A stretch of 44,658 bases of DNA, taken from Ruminococcus sp. (lineage in GTDB: Bacteria; Bacillota; Clostridia; Oscillospirales; Ruminococcaceae). Every line of letters begins with the position of its first letter. Within the stretch, counting starts at the first letter, position 1. The position numbers and the translations under genes are program-made. The stretch lies in the NCBI GenBank assembly GCA_015066815.1, contig SVNR01000023.1:1-44658 (forward strand). The letters are read 5' to 3'. This document shows, one piece after another, positions 34,663 to 42,959 of this stretch. The notes below the pieces were generated by a model, which had not been told where the DNA came from, ran no database searches, and worked only from the letters and a program-made list of their open reading frames with translations.

Positions 34663-34703
34663 TATTATACATTTTTTCAGGACTAAAATCAACAGTTGAA
34701 AAA

Positions 34704-34719
34704 CCGCAATATTTGATAA
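34704..34719 (+). promoter_or_regulatory. Shared 16-bp motif, sensor kinase copy
   Basis: CCGCAATATTTGATAA, preceded by TTGAAAAA, 18 bp upstream of the -35. The identical 16-mer occurs at 38546-38561 upstream of the xyloside operon. It is a candidate binding site for the YesN-type regulator. Confidence 0.6.
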
Positions 34720-34737
34720 CTGCAAATCAAATGTATA

Positions 34738-34766
34738 TTGCATAAAATATTAAAAAATAGTATAAT
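34738..34766 (+). promoter_or_regulatory. Promoter of the two-component system
   Basis: TTGCAT (34738-34743), a 17-bp spacer, then TATAAT (34761-34766). The poor -35 suits an activated promoter. Confidence 0.6.
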
Positions 34767-34804
34767 AATATATAGCATAATTACGATAATGGTGGAATGA
34801 AATT

Positions 34805-36634
34805 ATGAATACAAGAAAAGTAAAATTTTCCGGACTGAGTATAAAAAGCAAGGTTCAGTATATTTTCACTGTTTTTGTTGCGATAGCTATTCTTTTGTGT
34901 TTTGTTTTCTTTGTTTCGATAACAAGGCTCAAACTTACCGGAACTTATGTTGACAAGAATGAGGACAAGCTCAATTCTGTTCAGAAAAGCTATCTTTCAG
35001 TAATGGAAAACGTAAACAATATAAGCAAGCTTATTATGATAAATGATTCTGTTCTTTCGTATCTGAGGGAAGATTGTGCTTTACCAAATAATGAATCCGA
35101 AGTCCGGAGAATAAGTGATGACGCTGTAAGAAGTGAGCTTTACAGTATTCTGAACTCTTTTTCCGGAAGCTATACAGTTTTTATTCTGAAACAGCGTGAG
35201 GTTCCTTCAAACAATATTATGAAGACGGATTCCAAGCCTCAGCCTGAAAAAAACATAACCGAAAAAAACCTCAGAACTTTTTATGTAAATACAGCTATAG
35301 GAATTATGAAGCCTGTGGGTGATGTGCTTTTTGGTGACGAGTGGTATGGTATGGTGAGTAAGGAAAAGGGAGGCTACAAGGTTGTTCCTGACAACAGAGG
35401 GGCGTTTATTTTCAATACTCAGATGGAGATAGTATCTTTTACAAGAATTATCAATGATATCGATACACAGCAGCCGATAGGTCTTCTTGTGATAAATATT
35501 CCTGTAAGAGAGCTTGAAGAAACGTATGAAAACTTTGTAAGTGATGATAATATGTTTGCATATGTCGATTCAGACGGAAAGATCATATGCTCAGGAATGG
35601 AGCAGGAACAGCTTGATTCTGTTATAAAAGAAAACCGTGAGCTGATCAGAAGCGAAGAGTTTTACAAAGTACATAAGAACAACATTATAAGCAGCAGAAA
35701 AATTTCCGATACAGGTATATACGTAATATGCTCATCTCATATGTCCTTTCTTGAGGATATGTCTGCAGAAATGCTCGGAATACTTCTTGGAATGCTTGTT
35801 ATCGTTCTTATCATGGTGCTTCTTATAAGCAAGTATATAAACAAGTATGTTACATATCCTATATCACGACTTTCAGATACTATGCAGATATCAGGCGGCG
35901 GTACGCCTGTCAGGCTCGATGACATTACAAGTGATGACGAGATAGGCAGACTACAGGAATGCTATAACGATATGATCAACAAGATAAACCGTCTGCTTGA
36001 GGAAGTGGTCGATCAGGAAAAGCAGCGTCAGCGTGCAGAGATGATAGTAGTTCAGGAACAGATGAAGCCGCACTTTTTGTACAATACACTTGACACGATA
36101 GGCTGTATGGCTCTTCAGAACACCAGAGAAGAGGTGTATGATGCCGTAGAAACTCTCGGAAGCTTTTACCGAAGGTTTTTAAGCAAGGGAAATGAGAGTA
36201 TAACTCTTTCTGATGAGCTTTCTATAGTAAAGAGCTATATAAAGCTTTTAAGACTCAGGTATGATGATATGTTTGAGGATTTTTATGAGGTAGAAGAAGA
36301 GCTTAACTCAATGATGATAATAAAGCTTATTCTTCAGCCGTTTGTCGAAAACTCAATTTATCATGGAATACGCCCCAAGGGTGAGCATGGCATAATAAAA
36401 ATATCTGCATATTCAGAAAACAACCGTGTCAATATAAAAATATACGACAGCGGTATAGGAATGAGCCGTGAGAAGATAGGACTTCTTCTGAGAGGGGAAG
36501 ACACCAAGAGCTTTGGCTTTAAAGGCACTATCGAAAGAATAAAAAACTTTTATCAGAACGATGTGTACATAAATATCAACAGCGTAGAAGGCGAGTTCTG
36601 TGAGATACATATCAATATACCGTATCAGCGTTAA
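34805..36634 (+). CDS. Sensor histidine kinase, YesM-like
   Basis: A membrane kinase of the HPK7/LytS-YesM group (609 aa) that senses an extracellular signal. Transmembrane helices lie at about 18-42 and 320-343, with an extracytoplasmic Cache-like region of about 275 residues between them. A HAMP linker (YPISRLSDTMQISGGGTPVR) follows. The His_kinase motif is QMKPHFLYNTLDTI with H423. The ATPase part has LQPFVENSIYHGIRPKG (N516) and DSGIGM, with a short second glycine box (SFGFKGTIERIK). GGTGGA precedes the ATG. It starts 42 bp before the cognate regulator. The ligand is probably a plant-derived sugar, inferred from the adjoining xylose genes. Confidence 0.93.
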   Translation: MNTRKVKFSGLSIKSKVQYIFTVFVAIAILLCFVFFVSITRLKLTGTYVDKNEDKLNSVQKSYLSVMENVNNISKLIMINDSVLSYLREDCALPNNESEVRRISDDAVRSELYSILNSFSGSYTVFILKQREVPSNNIMKTDSKPQPEKNITEKNLRTFYVNTAIGIMKPVGDVLFGDEWYGMVSKEKGGYKVVPDNRGAFIFNTQMEIVSFTRIINDIDTQQPIGLLVINIPVRELEETYENFVSDDNMFAYVDSDGKIICSGMEQEQLDSVIKENRELIRSEEFYKVHKNNIISSRKISDTGIYVICSSHMSFLEDMSAEMLGILLGMLVIVLIMVLLISKYINKYVTYPISRLSDTMQISGGGTPVRLDDITSDDEIGRLQECYNDMINKINRLLEEVVDQEKQRQRAEMIVVQEQMKPHFLYNTLDTIGCMALQNTREEVYDAVETLGSFYRRFLSKGNESITLSDELSIVKSYIKLLRLRYDDMFEDFYEVEEELNSMMIIKLILQPFVENSIYHGIRPKGEHGIIKISAYSENNRVNIKIYDSGIGMSREKIGLLLRGEDTKSFGFKGTIERIKNFYQNDVYININSVEGEFCEIHINIPYQR

Positions 36635-36676
36635 CAATATAATAAATCATACAGAAACCGGGGAGGTAATGCATAT

Positions 36677-37420
36677 ATGTACAAGGTGATGATAATTGAT
36701 GATGAAAAGTCCCTTCGCAATCTGCTGAAGCTTACTGTTGACTGGGGAAGGCTCGGACTTGAGGTATGCGGTGAGGCTTCAAGCGGTATTGAAGCTATAA
36801 ACATCATTGATGAAATAAAACCGGATATAGTTTTTGTTGACATAAAAATGCCGTTTATGGACGGCATAGAATTTTCGAGAATAGCTATAAAACAGTACCC
36901 GAGGCTTAAGATCGTAGTTCTGACAGCTATGAATGAGTTTGAATATGCAAGGCAATGTGTCGGGATAGGCGTCTGTGAATATCTTACAAAGCCTATAGTG
37001 CGTACTGAGGTAACAGATGTACTGCAGCGCATAGTAAAAGAGCTTTCTCTGCAGTCTCCTGAAGAAAATAAGAATACTGCTTCGGAAAAGACAGCTGTTC
37101 CTTATGGCAGTATGAACAATATATGCAGTTTTATAAAAGAAAACTACAAAAACTCTGAAATAAACCTTACATATGTAGCAAACAAGTTCGGTTTTAATCC
37201 AAGCTATCTCAGCAGAAGATTCAAGGAAGATATCGGAATGAGCTTTATTGATTATGTCACAAAATGCCGTATGGAAAAAGCGCTTGACTATCTCAGAATG
37301 AAAACTGCTATGTATATCACAGCAAGGGAAGTAGGGATTCCTGATCCTAATTATTTCAGCAAATGCTTTAAAAAGTATACCGGAAAGTCGTATACAGAAA
37401 AAATGAAAGAAGAAGCCTGA
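36677..37420 (+). CDS. Response regulator with AraC-type output, YesN-like
   Basis: A 247-aa regulator. The receiver domain (1-120) has acidic pocket D8-D9, phosphoacceptor D55 in VFVDIKMP, the switch Thr in VVLTAMNEFEYA and Lys in LTKPI. A linker leads to an AraC-type pair of HTH motifs (about 150-245): INLTYVANKFGFNPSYLSRRF, cited as LTYVANKFGF, and REVGIPDPNYFSKCFKKYTG. GGGGAGG precedes the ATG. It forms an operon with the kinase. Its target sites are unproven; the 16-bp motif at 34704 and 38546 is the best candidate. Confidence 0.93.
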   Translation: MYKVMIIDDEKSLRNLLKLTVDWGRLGLEVCGEASSGIEAINIIDEIKPDIVFVDIKMPFMDGIEFSRIAIKQYPRLKIVVLTAMNEFEYARQCVGIGVCEYLTKPIVRTEVTDVLQRIVKELSLQSPEENKNTASEKTAVPYGSMNNICSFIKENYKNSEINLTYVANKFGFNPSYLSRRFKEDIGMSFIDYVTKCRMEKALDYLRMKTAMYITAREVGIPDPNYFSKCFKKYTGKSYTEKMKEEA

Positions 37421-37423
37421 TAA

Positions 37424-37474
37424 AAGAGCATACTCTGATTCTTATCCGTTAAGTAAGATCCTGAGTATGCTCTT
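37424..37474. terminator. Bidirectional terminator between the regulator and AraC genes
   Basis: Perfect 12-bp outer stem AAGAGCATACTC / GAGTATGCTCTT, with inner pairing CTTA / TAAG. T-rich tracts follow on both strands. It begins 3 bp after the response regulator stop. Confidence 0.85.
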
Positions 37475-37477
37475 GTT

Positions 37478-37496
37478 TATTATAGTGAAAGCAAAA
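37478..37496. repeat. Half copy of the dispersed palindrome
   Basis: TTATTATAGTGAAAGCAAA: only the left arm is recognisable. The right side runs into the 3' end of the AraC-type gene. Confidence 0.5.
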
Positions 37497-37504
37497 AATG
37501 TTTT

Positions 37505-38368
37505 TCAGCAGTTTTTATAAAAACGTTTGAACTCTGACGGTGTGCAGTGTTTTATGTCCTTGAAGACCCGGTTGAAGGAAGTAATACTGGTAAAACCGGA
37601 GCTCATCGCAACCTCTGTTATTGATATGTCAGGATTGAGAAGGAGCTTCTGAGCGGTGTTTATGCGGACTCTGTTTACATAGTCTGTGTGAGACATTCCG
37701 ATATACTGTTTGAAAATACGGGAAAAATGGTATTTGCTGTAACCAGCAATGTCCGCCAGCAGATCAAGAGGCAGGTCGTACATGTAGTTTTTTTCTATGT
37801 GTTTAATAACTGCGCCGAAGCGTTCGTTGTATTCGTCAAGCTTTTCAGATGTACAGCCGAGCTTATCCTGTTTTTCTGTGATACACCCCTCGTAAAGCTC
37901 TACGAACATTGATAAAAGCTTAAGATATATTTTTATTTCTGATGTTTCTGTTTTTTTGAAGTACTCGTCATAGATTTCAAGCATGGTTTTTTTAGCTGTG
38001 TTTCTGACCTTTGCTGATGCAGTGCTGTCAATGAACAATACTTTTTTGAAAGTATCGGATATGGTGTTCAGTGCTGAAAATTCGCTCAGCACTGAGTTGT
38101 CGCATTGAAAAATGATCCGCTGACCTTTTTCCGGCGCAGTCATAGAATGTAGTTCTCCTGCCGGAATGACGATTATTTCTCTTTCTCTGAGATTGTACGT
38201 AACTCCGCCTGCATATACCTTAAAATCATTGACCAGCGGCATGATTATTTCGATGGCGTTATGCCAGTGAAGCGGATAGTTTTCGTGCTCGATATTATCA
38301 TAAAGCATGATAAATCTGTTGTCTGTGTATTCGACAGTTTCAAAATCACCATTGAGATTTTTTATCAT
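37505..38368 (-). CDS. AraC-family transcriptional regulator with cupin domain
   Basis: A one-component regulator of about 287 aa. An N-terminal cupin-like sensor domain carries HWHNAIEIIMPLVNDF and REREIIVIPAGELHSM. The C-terminal AraC HTH pair is DLLADIAGYSKYHFSRIFKQ and EVAMSSGFTSITSFNRVFKD. The ATG at 38368 is chosen because AGGAG (38381-38377) is 8 nt upstream; an in-frame GTG at 38377 overlaps that site. It is divergent from the xyloside operon, so it probably regulates it, but no direct evidence is visible. Confidence 0.9.
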   Translation of the reverse strand: MIKNLNGDFETVEYTDNRFIMLYDNIEHENYPLHWHNAIEIIMPLVNDFKVYAGGVTYNLREREIIVIPAGELHSMTAPEKGQRIIFQCDNSVLSEFSALNTISDTFKKVLFIDSTASAKVRNTAKKTMLEIYDEYFKKTETSEIKIYLKLLSMFVELYEGCITEKQDKLGCTSEKLDEYNERFGAVIKHIEKNYMYDLPLDLLADIAGYSKYHFSRIFKQYIGMSHTDYVNRVRINTAQKLLLNPDISITEVAMSSGFTSITSFNRVFKDIKHCTPSEFKRFYKNC

Positions 38369-38467
38369 ATAAGTCACTCCTGTATGTAAATATGATTGAT
38401 ATAAACACTCAAAAATTGCTTGTGTATATAGCAGCTTATGCCTGATAAATATACTGTGTATGACTGA

Positions 38468-38496
38468 ATTATAACATAATTTGAATATGAAATCAA
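38468..38496 (-). promoter_or_regulatory. Promoter of the AraC-type gene
   Basis: On the minus strand TTGATT (38496-38491), a 17-bp spacer, then TATAAT (38473-38468), with a leader of about 95 nt. Confidence 0.6.
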
Positions 38497-38545
38497 TATT
38501 TATGTATACAAATCACATTTAATACAGCAACAATTGAAAAACACA

Positions 38546-38561
38546 CCGCAATATTTGATAA
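38546..38561 (+). promoter_or_regulatory. Shared 16-bp motif, xyloside operon copy
   Basis: CCGCAATATTTGATAA, preceded by ATTGAAAAACACA. It is identical to 34704-34719 over 16 bp and lies next to the weak -35 of the operon promoter, where an activator could contact RNA polymerase. Confidence 0.6.
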
Positions 38562-38564
38562 GCT

Positions 38565-38593
38565 TTTTAAGCTGTTATGTATTATAATATAAT
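38565..38593 (+). promoter_or_regulatory. Promoter of the xyloside operon
   Basis: Two overlapping TATAAT boxes (38583-38588 and 38588-38593) with no good -35: TTTTAA at 38565-38570 for the second box. This fits a promoter that needs an activator. Confidence 0.5.
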
Positions 38594-38651
38594 CAGCTAA
38601 ACCTGCAGTTTTTATAAAAACAAATGCAACTCAAGAAGGAGGTAGGTTCAT

Positions 38652-39518
38652 ATGAAAATTAATTCTTATGAAAAGGAGTACAAAAACTATGGCAGATGTA
38701 TCTGCGTAGAAACAGAATACATAAAGCTTATTGCATCTCTCGGATTCGGACCACGAATACTTTATTTTTCTCTGAACGGGGAAGAGAATATCCTGTTTGA
38801 AGATATCGACAGAGATTTTACGCTTGATGTTGAAGGGTACGGCACATGGTATACATACGGAGGACACAGGCTGTGGCGTGCACCTGAGGTAGTTCCGGAG
38901 ACCTACTATCCGGATAATGGCAAGGTTGATGTGAGCCTTGAAAACAACATTCTTAAGCTTACTGCGAGTCCTACGCCTTTCGGAACACAGTATTCAATAT
39001 TCATTGAGTTCAATGATGACGGCTCTGTTTCTATAGAAAACAGAATACTGAATTGTTCTGATAAGCCGCTCAGATTTGCTCCGTGGTCTATTACAGGACT
39101 TGCACCGGGAGGAACAGAGTATATAAGTCTTAACACAGAAGATACAGGATATCTTCCTAACCGTGTAATAGCACTCTGGCCATATTCAAAGCTTGATGAT
39201 GCCAGGTTTACTCTTACAGATGACGGTGCAGTTCTCAGACAGGACCCATCTGTTCCCGAGGCATTCAAGGTAGGGTTTAATGTAGTATCAGGCAGTGCAA
39301 AATATATAAAGGGAAATCAGACATATATAAAAGAGTTTGAGGCTTATGATCCCGAATACAGATACCCTGATTTTTCCTGTAACTTTGAAACATATACAAA
39401 CGGAAAGTTTATTGAGTGCGAGATAGTCGGAAATGAACGGGATTATATGCCGGGCGAAAGTGCAGTAATAAATGAAAAGTGGCGTATTGTTAAAACGGAG
39501 GTTAAGCATGACCGATAA
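38652..39518 (+). CDS. DUF4380-like, galactose-mutarotase-fold protein
   Basis: A 288-aa cytosolic protein that looks like the galactose mutarotase / DUF4380 beta-sandwich group: GFGPRILYFSLNG, YGGHRLWRAPEVVP, then SIENRILNCSDKPLRFAPWSIT (cited in part). It may act on the anomeric form of a released sugar or bind a glycan; no catalytic pair can be assigned by eye. AAGGAGGT is a near-perfect ribosome site. It is first in the operon and its last 11 bp overlap the GH3 gene start, so it is closely tied to xyloside use. Confidence 0.75.
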   Translation: MKINSYEKEYKNYGRCICVETEYIKLIASLGFGPRILYFSLNGEENILFEDIDRDFTLDVEGYGTWYTYGGHRLWRAPEVVPETYYPDNGKVDVSLENNILKLTASPTPFGTQYSIFIEFNDDGSVSIENRILNCSDKPLRFAPWSITGLAPGGTEYISLNTEDTGYLPNRVIALWPYSKLDDARFTLTDDGAVLRQDPSVPEAFKVGFNVVSGSAKYIKGNQTYIKEFEAYDPEYRYPDFSCNFETYTNGKFIECEIVGNERDYMPGESAVINEKWRIVKTEVKHDR

Positions 39519-41571
39519 AAAATTTCAGCAGATAGCTGAAGAGGTTACCTCAAAAATGACGACAGAAGAACAGGCGGAACAACTCAGATATGACGCTCCG
39601 GCTAATGAAAAAGCAGGACTCAAGGCGTATAACTGGTGGAATGAAGGCTTGCATGGTGTTGCAAGAGCCGGCTCTGCCACGATGTTTCCGCAGGCTATAG
39701 GACTTGCGGCTATGTTTGATGACGAGCTTCTCGAAAAAGCAGCAGATATTACATCAACAGAAGCGAGAGCCAAGTACAATACATATTCATCACACGATGA
39801 CCGTGATATCTACAAGGGTCTTACACTCTGGTCTCCTAACATAAATATTTTCAGAGATCCGAGATGGGGAAGAGGCCAGGAAACCTATGGAGAAGATCCG
39901 TTTCTGACTGCTGCTCTCGGAAAGGCTTTTGTAAGAGGCCTTCAGGGTGAAGGTGATTTTTTGAAAACAGCAGCATGCGCAAAACATTTTGCTGTTCACA
40001 GCGGTCCGGAAAAGGTGCGTCATGAGTTTGATGCACAGGTATCACTAAAGGATATGGAGGAAACTTATCTTCCTGCCTTCAGGGCGCTTGTAGAAGAAGC
40101 TAAGGTAGAAAGCGTCATGGGTGCATACAACAGAGTAAACGGTGAGCCATCATGTGCAAGCGGATATCTTATGAACAAGCTGAAGGAATGGGGTTTTGAC
40201 GGCTACTTTGTATCAGATTGCTGGGCAATAAGAGATTTTCATACCGGACACGGCATCACAAAAACGGCTCCCGAATCTGCGGCGATGGCGCTGAAGGCAG
40301 GCTGTGATCTTAACTGCGGAAATACATATCTTCATATACTTGCAGCTCTTGAAGAAGGTCTTATTGAGCCTGAGGATATTAAAAAAGCGTGTATAAAACT
40401 TATGCGGACAAGAGCAAGGCTCGGTATGTTTGAAGAAAAAACCGGATACGACAGTATACCGTATGACGTTGTTTCATGCAAAGAACACAAGGCAGCTGCT
40501 CTCGAATGCTCAGAAAAATCAATGGTTCTTCTGAAAAATAACGGAATCCTTCCGCTTGATAAGAACAGTATAAAAGCTATAGCAGTGATAGGGCCTAATG
40601 CTGACAGCCGTGAGGCTCTTGAAGGAAATTACTGCGGACGTGCAGACGAATACATCACATTTCTTGACGGAATACGAAGAAGCTTCGATGGACGTATATA
40701 TTATTCGGAAGGCTCTGCGCTGTTCAATGACCGTGTGATGAATCTCGGAATGGCTGATGACAGACTTTCTGAAGCGTTGATAGCTGCTGAAAACGCTGAT
40801 GTAGTTGTGCTGTGTGTCGGACTTAACGCTACGCTTGAGGGCGAAGAGGGCGATACAGGAAACGAATTCTGCTCCGGAGACAAAACGGATCTCAGACTCC
40901 CGGAAACACAGAGAAAGCTTCTAAGGACAGTACTTGCAGCAGGCAAGCCTGTTATAGTTGTAAACGCAGCAGGAAGCGCTATTAACATTGAAGAGGACTG
41001 CGACGCTCTTATTCATGCATGGTATCCTGGACAAATGGGCGGAGCAGCACTTGCAAATATTCTGTTCGGTAAGGTATCGCCGTCAGGAAAGCTTCCGGTC
41101 ACTTTTTATGAAACAGCCGAAAAGCTTCCAAGCTTTGAGGATTACAGTATGAAGAACAGAACCTACAGATACGCACAGGATAACGTTCTGTATCCTTTCG
41201 GCTACGGGCTTACATATTCTGAAGTGAGCTGTTATGAACTTACATACAGTGACGGTACAGCAAGTGTGACGATTGAGAACAAGGGTGACTTTGATACAGA
41301 TGAAGTAGTTCAGTTCTATATAAAAGACACTTCTGCTGATGCAGTGCCTAATCACAGTCTCTGCGGATTCAGGAGAGTATCACTTCTGAAGGGTGAAAAG
41401 AAAACGGTGTCTGTTCCGATAAGCAGAAGCTCCTTTGAAGTAGTTCATGAGGACGGAACCCGTGAAATAACAGGAAAAAGCTTTACGCTGTATGCGGGTG
41501 TTTCACAGCCTGATAAGCTTAGTCTCAGACTTACCGGCACAGAAGAGCTTGCAATAACTATCTGTCCGTAA
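39508..41571 (+). CDS. GH3 beta-xylosidase / arabinofuranosidase-like hydrolase
   Basis: A cytosolic glycoside hydrolase family 3 enzyme (687 aa from this start, no signal peptide). The N-terminal barrel has YNWWNEGLHGVAR, WSPNINIFRDPRWGRGQETY and KHFAVHSGPE. The nucleophile is D237 in GYFVSDCWAI. The C-terminal domain includes ALEGNYCGR, the GEEGDTGNE loop that could supply the acid/base Glu, and LFGKVSPSGKLPVTFYE; a fibronectin-III-like end follows. The plant-type motif set fits xylosidase/arabinosidase members. The ATG at 39508 has ACGGAGGT 4-8 nt upstream and overlaps the previous gene; an upstream in-frame ATG at 39472 would overlap by 47 bp without a site. Confidence 0.88.
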   Translation: MTDKKFQQIAEEVTSKMTTEEQAEQLRYDAPANEKAGLKAYNWWNEGLHGVARAGSATMFPQAIGLAAMFDDELLEKAADITSTEARAKYNTYSSHDDRDIYKGLTLWSPNINIFRDPRWGRGQETYGEDPFLTAALGKAFVRGLQGEGDFLKTAACAKHFAVHSGPEKVRHEFDAQVSLKDMEETYLPAFRALVEEAKVESVMGAYNRVNGEPSCASGYLMNKLKEWGFDGYFVSDCWAIRDFHTGHGITKTAPESAAMALKAGCDLNCGNTYLHILAALEEGLIEPEDIKKACIKLMRTRARLGMFEEKTGYDSIPYDVVSCKEHKAAALECSEKSMVLLKNNGILPLDKNSIKAIAVIGPNADSREALEGNYCGRADEYITFLDGIRRSFDGRIYYSEGSALFNDRVMNLGMADDRLSEALIAAENADVVVLCVGLNATLEGEEGDTGNEFCSGDKTDLRLPETQRKLLRTVLAAGKPVIVVNAAGSAINIEEDCDALIHAWYPGQMGGAALANILFGKVSPSGKLPVTFYETAEKLPSFEDYSMKNRTYRYAQDNVLYPFGYGLTYSEVSCYELTYSDGTASVTIENKGDFDTDEVVQFYIKDTSADAVPNHSLCGFRRVSLLKGEKKTVSVPISRSSFEVVHEDGTREITGKSFTLYAGVSQPDKLSLRLTGTEELAITICP

Positions 41572-41626
41572 AAAACGCTTAACTGCAGCATAAAAAAAAT
41601 ATTTTTATAAGAGGAGAAAAATAGTC

Positions 41627-42943
41627 ATGAAAGAGTTTTTCAGCGAAATAGGAAAAATACAGTATGAGGGAAAGGAAAGTACAAATCCGCTTGCGTTCAA
41701 GTACTACAACCCTGATGAAGAAATCTGCGGAAAGAAAATGCGTGATCATCTTAAGTTTGCGTTGTCATGGTGGCATACAATGTGCGGAGACGGAACAGAT
41801 ATGTTCGGCGTAGGCACTGCAGATAAAAAATGGGGTGCAGTTGATCCTATGGAAATAGCTAAGGCGAAGGTTGATACGGCTTTTGAAATCATGGATAAGC
41901 TTTCTATAGATTATTTTTGTTTTCATGACAGAGATATAGCTCCTGAAGCTGACTCGCTTGCCGAATCAAACCGTCGTCTTGATGAAATATCAGACTATAT
42001 AAAGTCAAAAATGGGCAGCAAGAAGCTCCTCTGGGGTACTGCAAACTGCTTTGGTAACCCAAGATATATGCATGGAGCAGGAACATCACCATCGGCAGAT
42101 GTGTTTGCTTTTGCAGCGGCGCAGATTAAAAAAGCAATAGAGCTTACAGTAAAGCTTGGCGGAAAAGGCTATGTTTTCTGGGGCGGACGTGAAGGCTATG
42201 AAACACTTCTCAACACAAACATGAAGCTTGAACAGGATAATATGGCACGCCTTATGAGAATGGCTGTTGATTACGCACGTTCTATCGGTTTTGACGGAGA
42301 CTTCTATATAGAACCAAAACCAAAGGAGCCTACAAAGCATCAGTATGATTTTGATACTGCTACAGTTATCGGCTTCCTTAAAAAATACGGTCTTGACAAG
42401 GACTTCAAAATGAATATCGAAGCAAACCATGCTACACTTGCTCAGCATACTTTCCAGCATGAGCTCCGTGTAGCAAGAGATAATGATGTATTCGGTTCAA
42501 TCGACGCAAACCAGGGTGATACACTTCTTGGCTGGGATACAGATCAGTTCCCTACAAACATATATGATGCAACCTTCTGTATGTACGAGGTTCTTAAGGC
42601 AGGCGGCTTTACAAACGGCGGTCTGAACTTTGACTCAAAGGCAAGAAGAGGTTCGTTTACAGCAGAAGATATTTTCCATTCATATATTGCCGGTATGGAT
42701 ACGTTTGCACTTGGTCTGAGAGCGGCTGTAAAGCTTATCGAGGACGGCAGAGTGGATGAATTTGTTACAAAACGTTACTCTTCATGGGAAAGTGGTATAG
42801 GTGCTGATATTATTTCAGGCAGAGCAACTATAGCAGATCTTGAAAAATACGCACTTGAAAAAGGCGATGTTATAGGCTCGGTCAAGAGCGGAAGACAGGA
42901 AATGCTTGAATCAATCGTGAACAACGTTCTCTTCAGCTTATAA
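41627..42943 (+). CDS. xylA: Xylose isomerase
   Basis: Interconverts D-xylose and D-xylulose, a metal-dependent tetrameric TIM barrel. The 438-aa length is that of class II enzymes. Active-site segments: [11 protein letters not shown] (H100, D103), [31 protein letters not shown] and [17 protein letters not shown], followed by [20 protein letters not shown] (cited in parts). GAGGAG precedes the ATG. It lies 55 bp after the GH3 gene and 16 bp before xylB, in the order of use. Confidence 0.98.
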   Translation: MKEFFSEIGKIQYEGKESTNPLAFKYYNPDEEICGKKMRDHLKFALSWWHTMCGDGTDMFGVGTADKKWGAVDPMEIAKAKVDTAFEIMDKLSIDYFCFHDRDIAPEADSLAESNRRLDEISDYIKSKMGSKKLLWGTANCFGNPRYMHGAGTSPSADVFAFAAAQIKKAIELTVKLGGKGYVFWGGREGYETLLNTNMKLEQDNMARLMRMAVDYARSIGFDGDFYIEPKPKEPTKHQYDFDTATVIGFLKKYGLDKDFKMNIEANHATLAQHTFQHELRVARDNDVFGSIDANQGDTLLGWDTDQFPTNIYDATFCMYEVLKAGGFTNGGLNFDSKARRGSFTAEDIFHSYIAGMDTFALGLRAAVKLIEDGRVDEFVTKRYSSWESGIGADIISGRATIADLEKYALEKGDVIGSVKSGRQEMLESIVNNVLFSL

Positions 42944-42959
42944 TAAACGGAGGCAGCCG

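Noticed and set aside
36945-36960. A third copy of the TGCAAGGCAAT tail of the 42-bp element
   Set aside because: ATGCAAGGCAATG here is coding sequence of the response regulator, and the rest of the element is absent.
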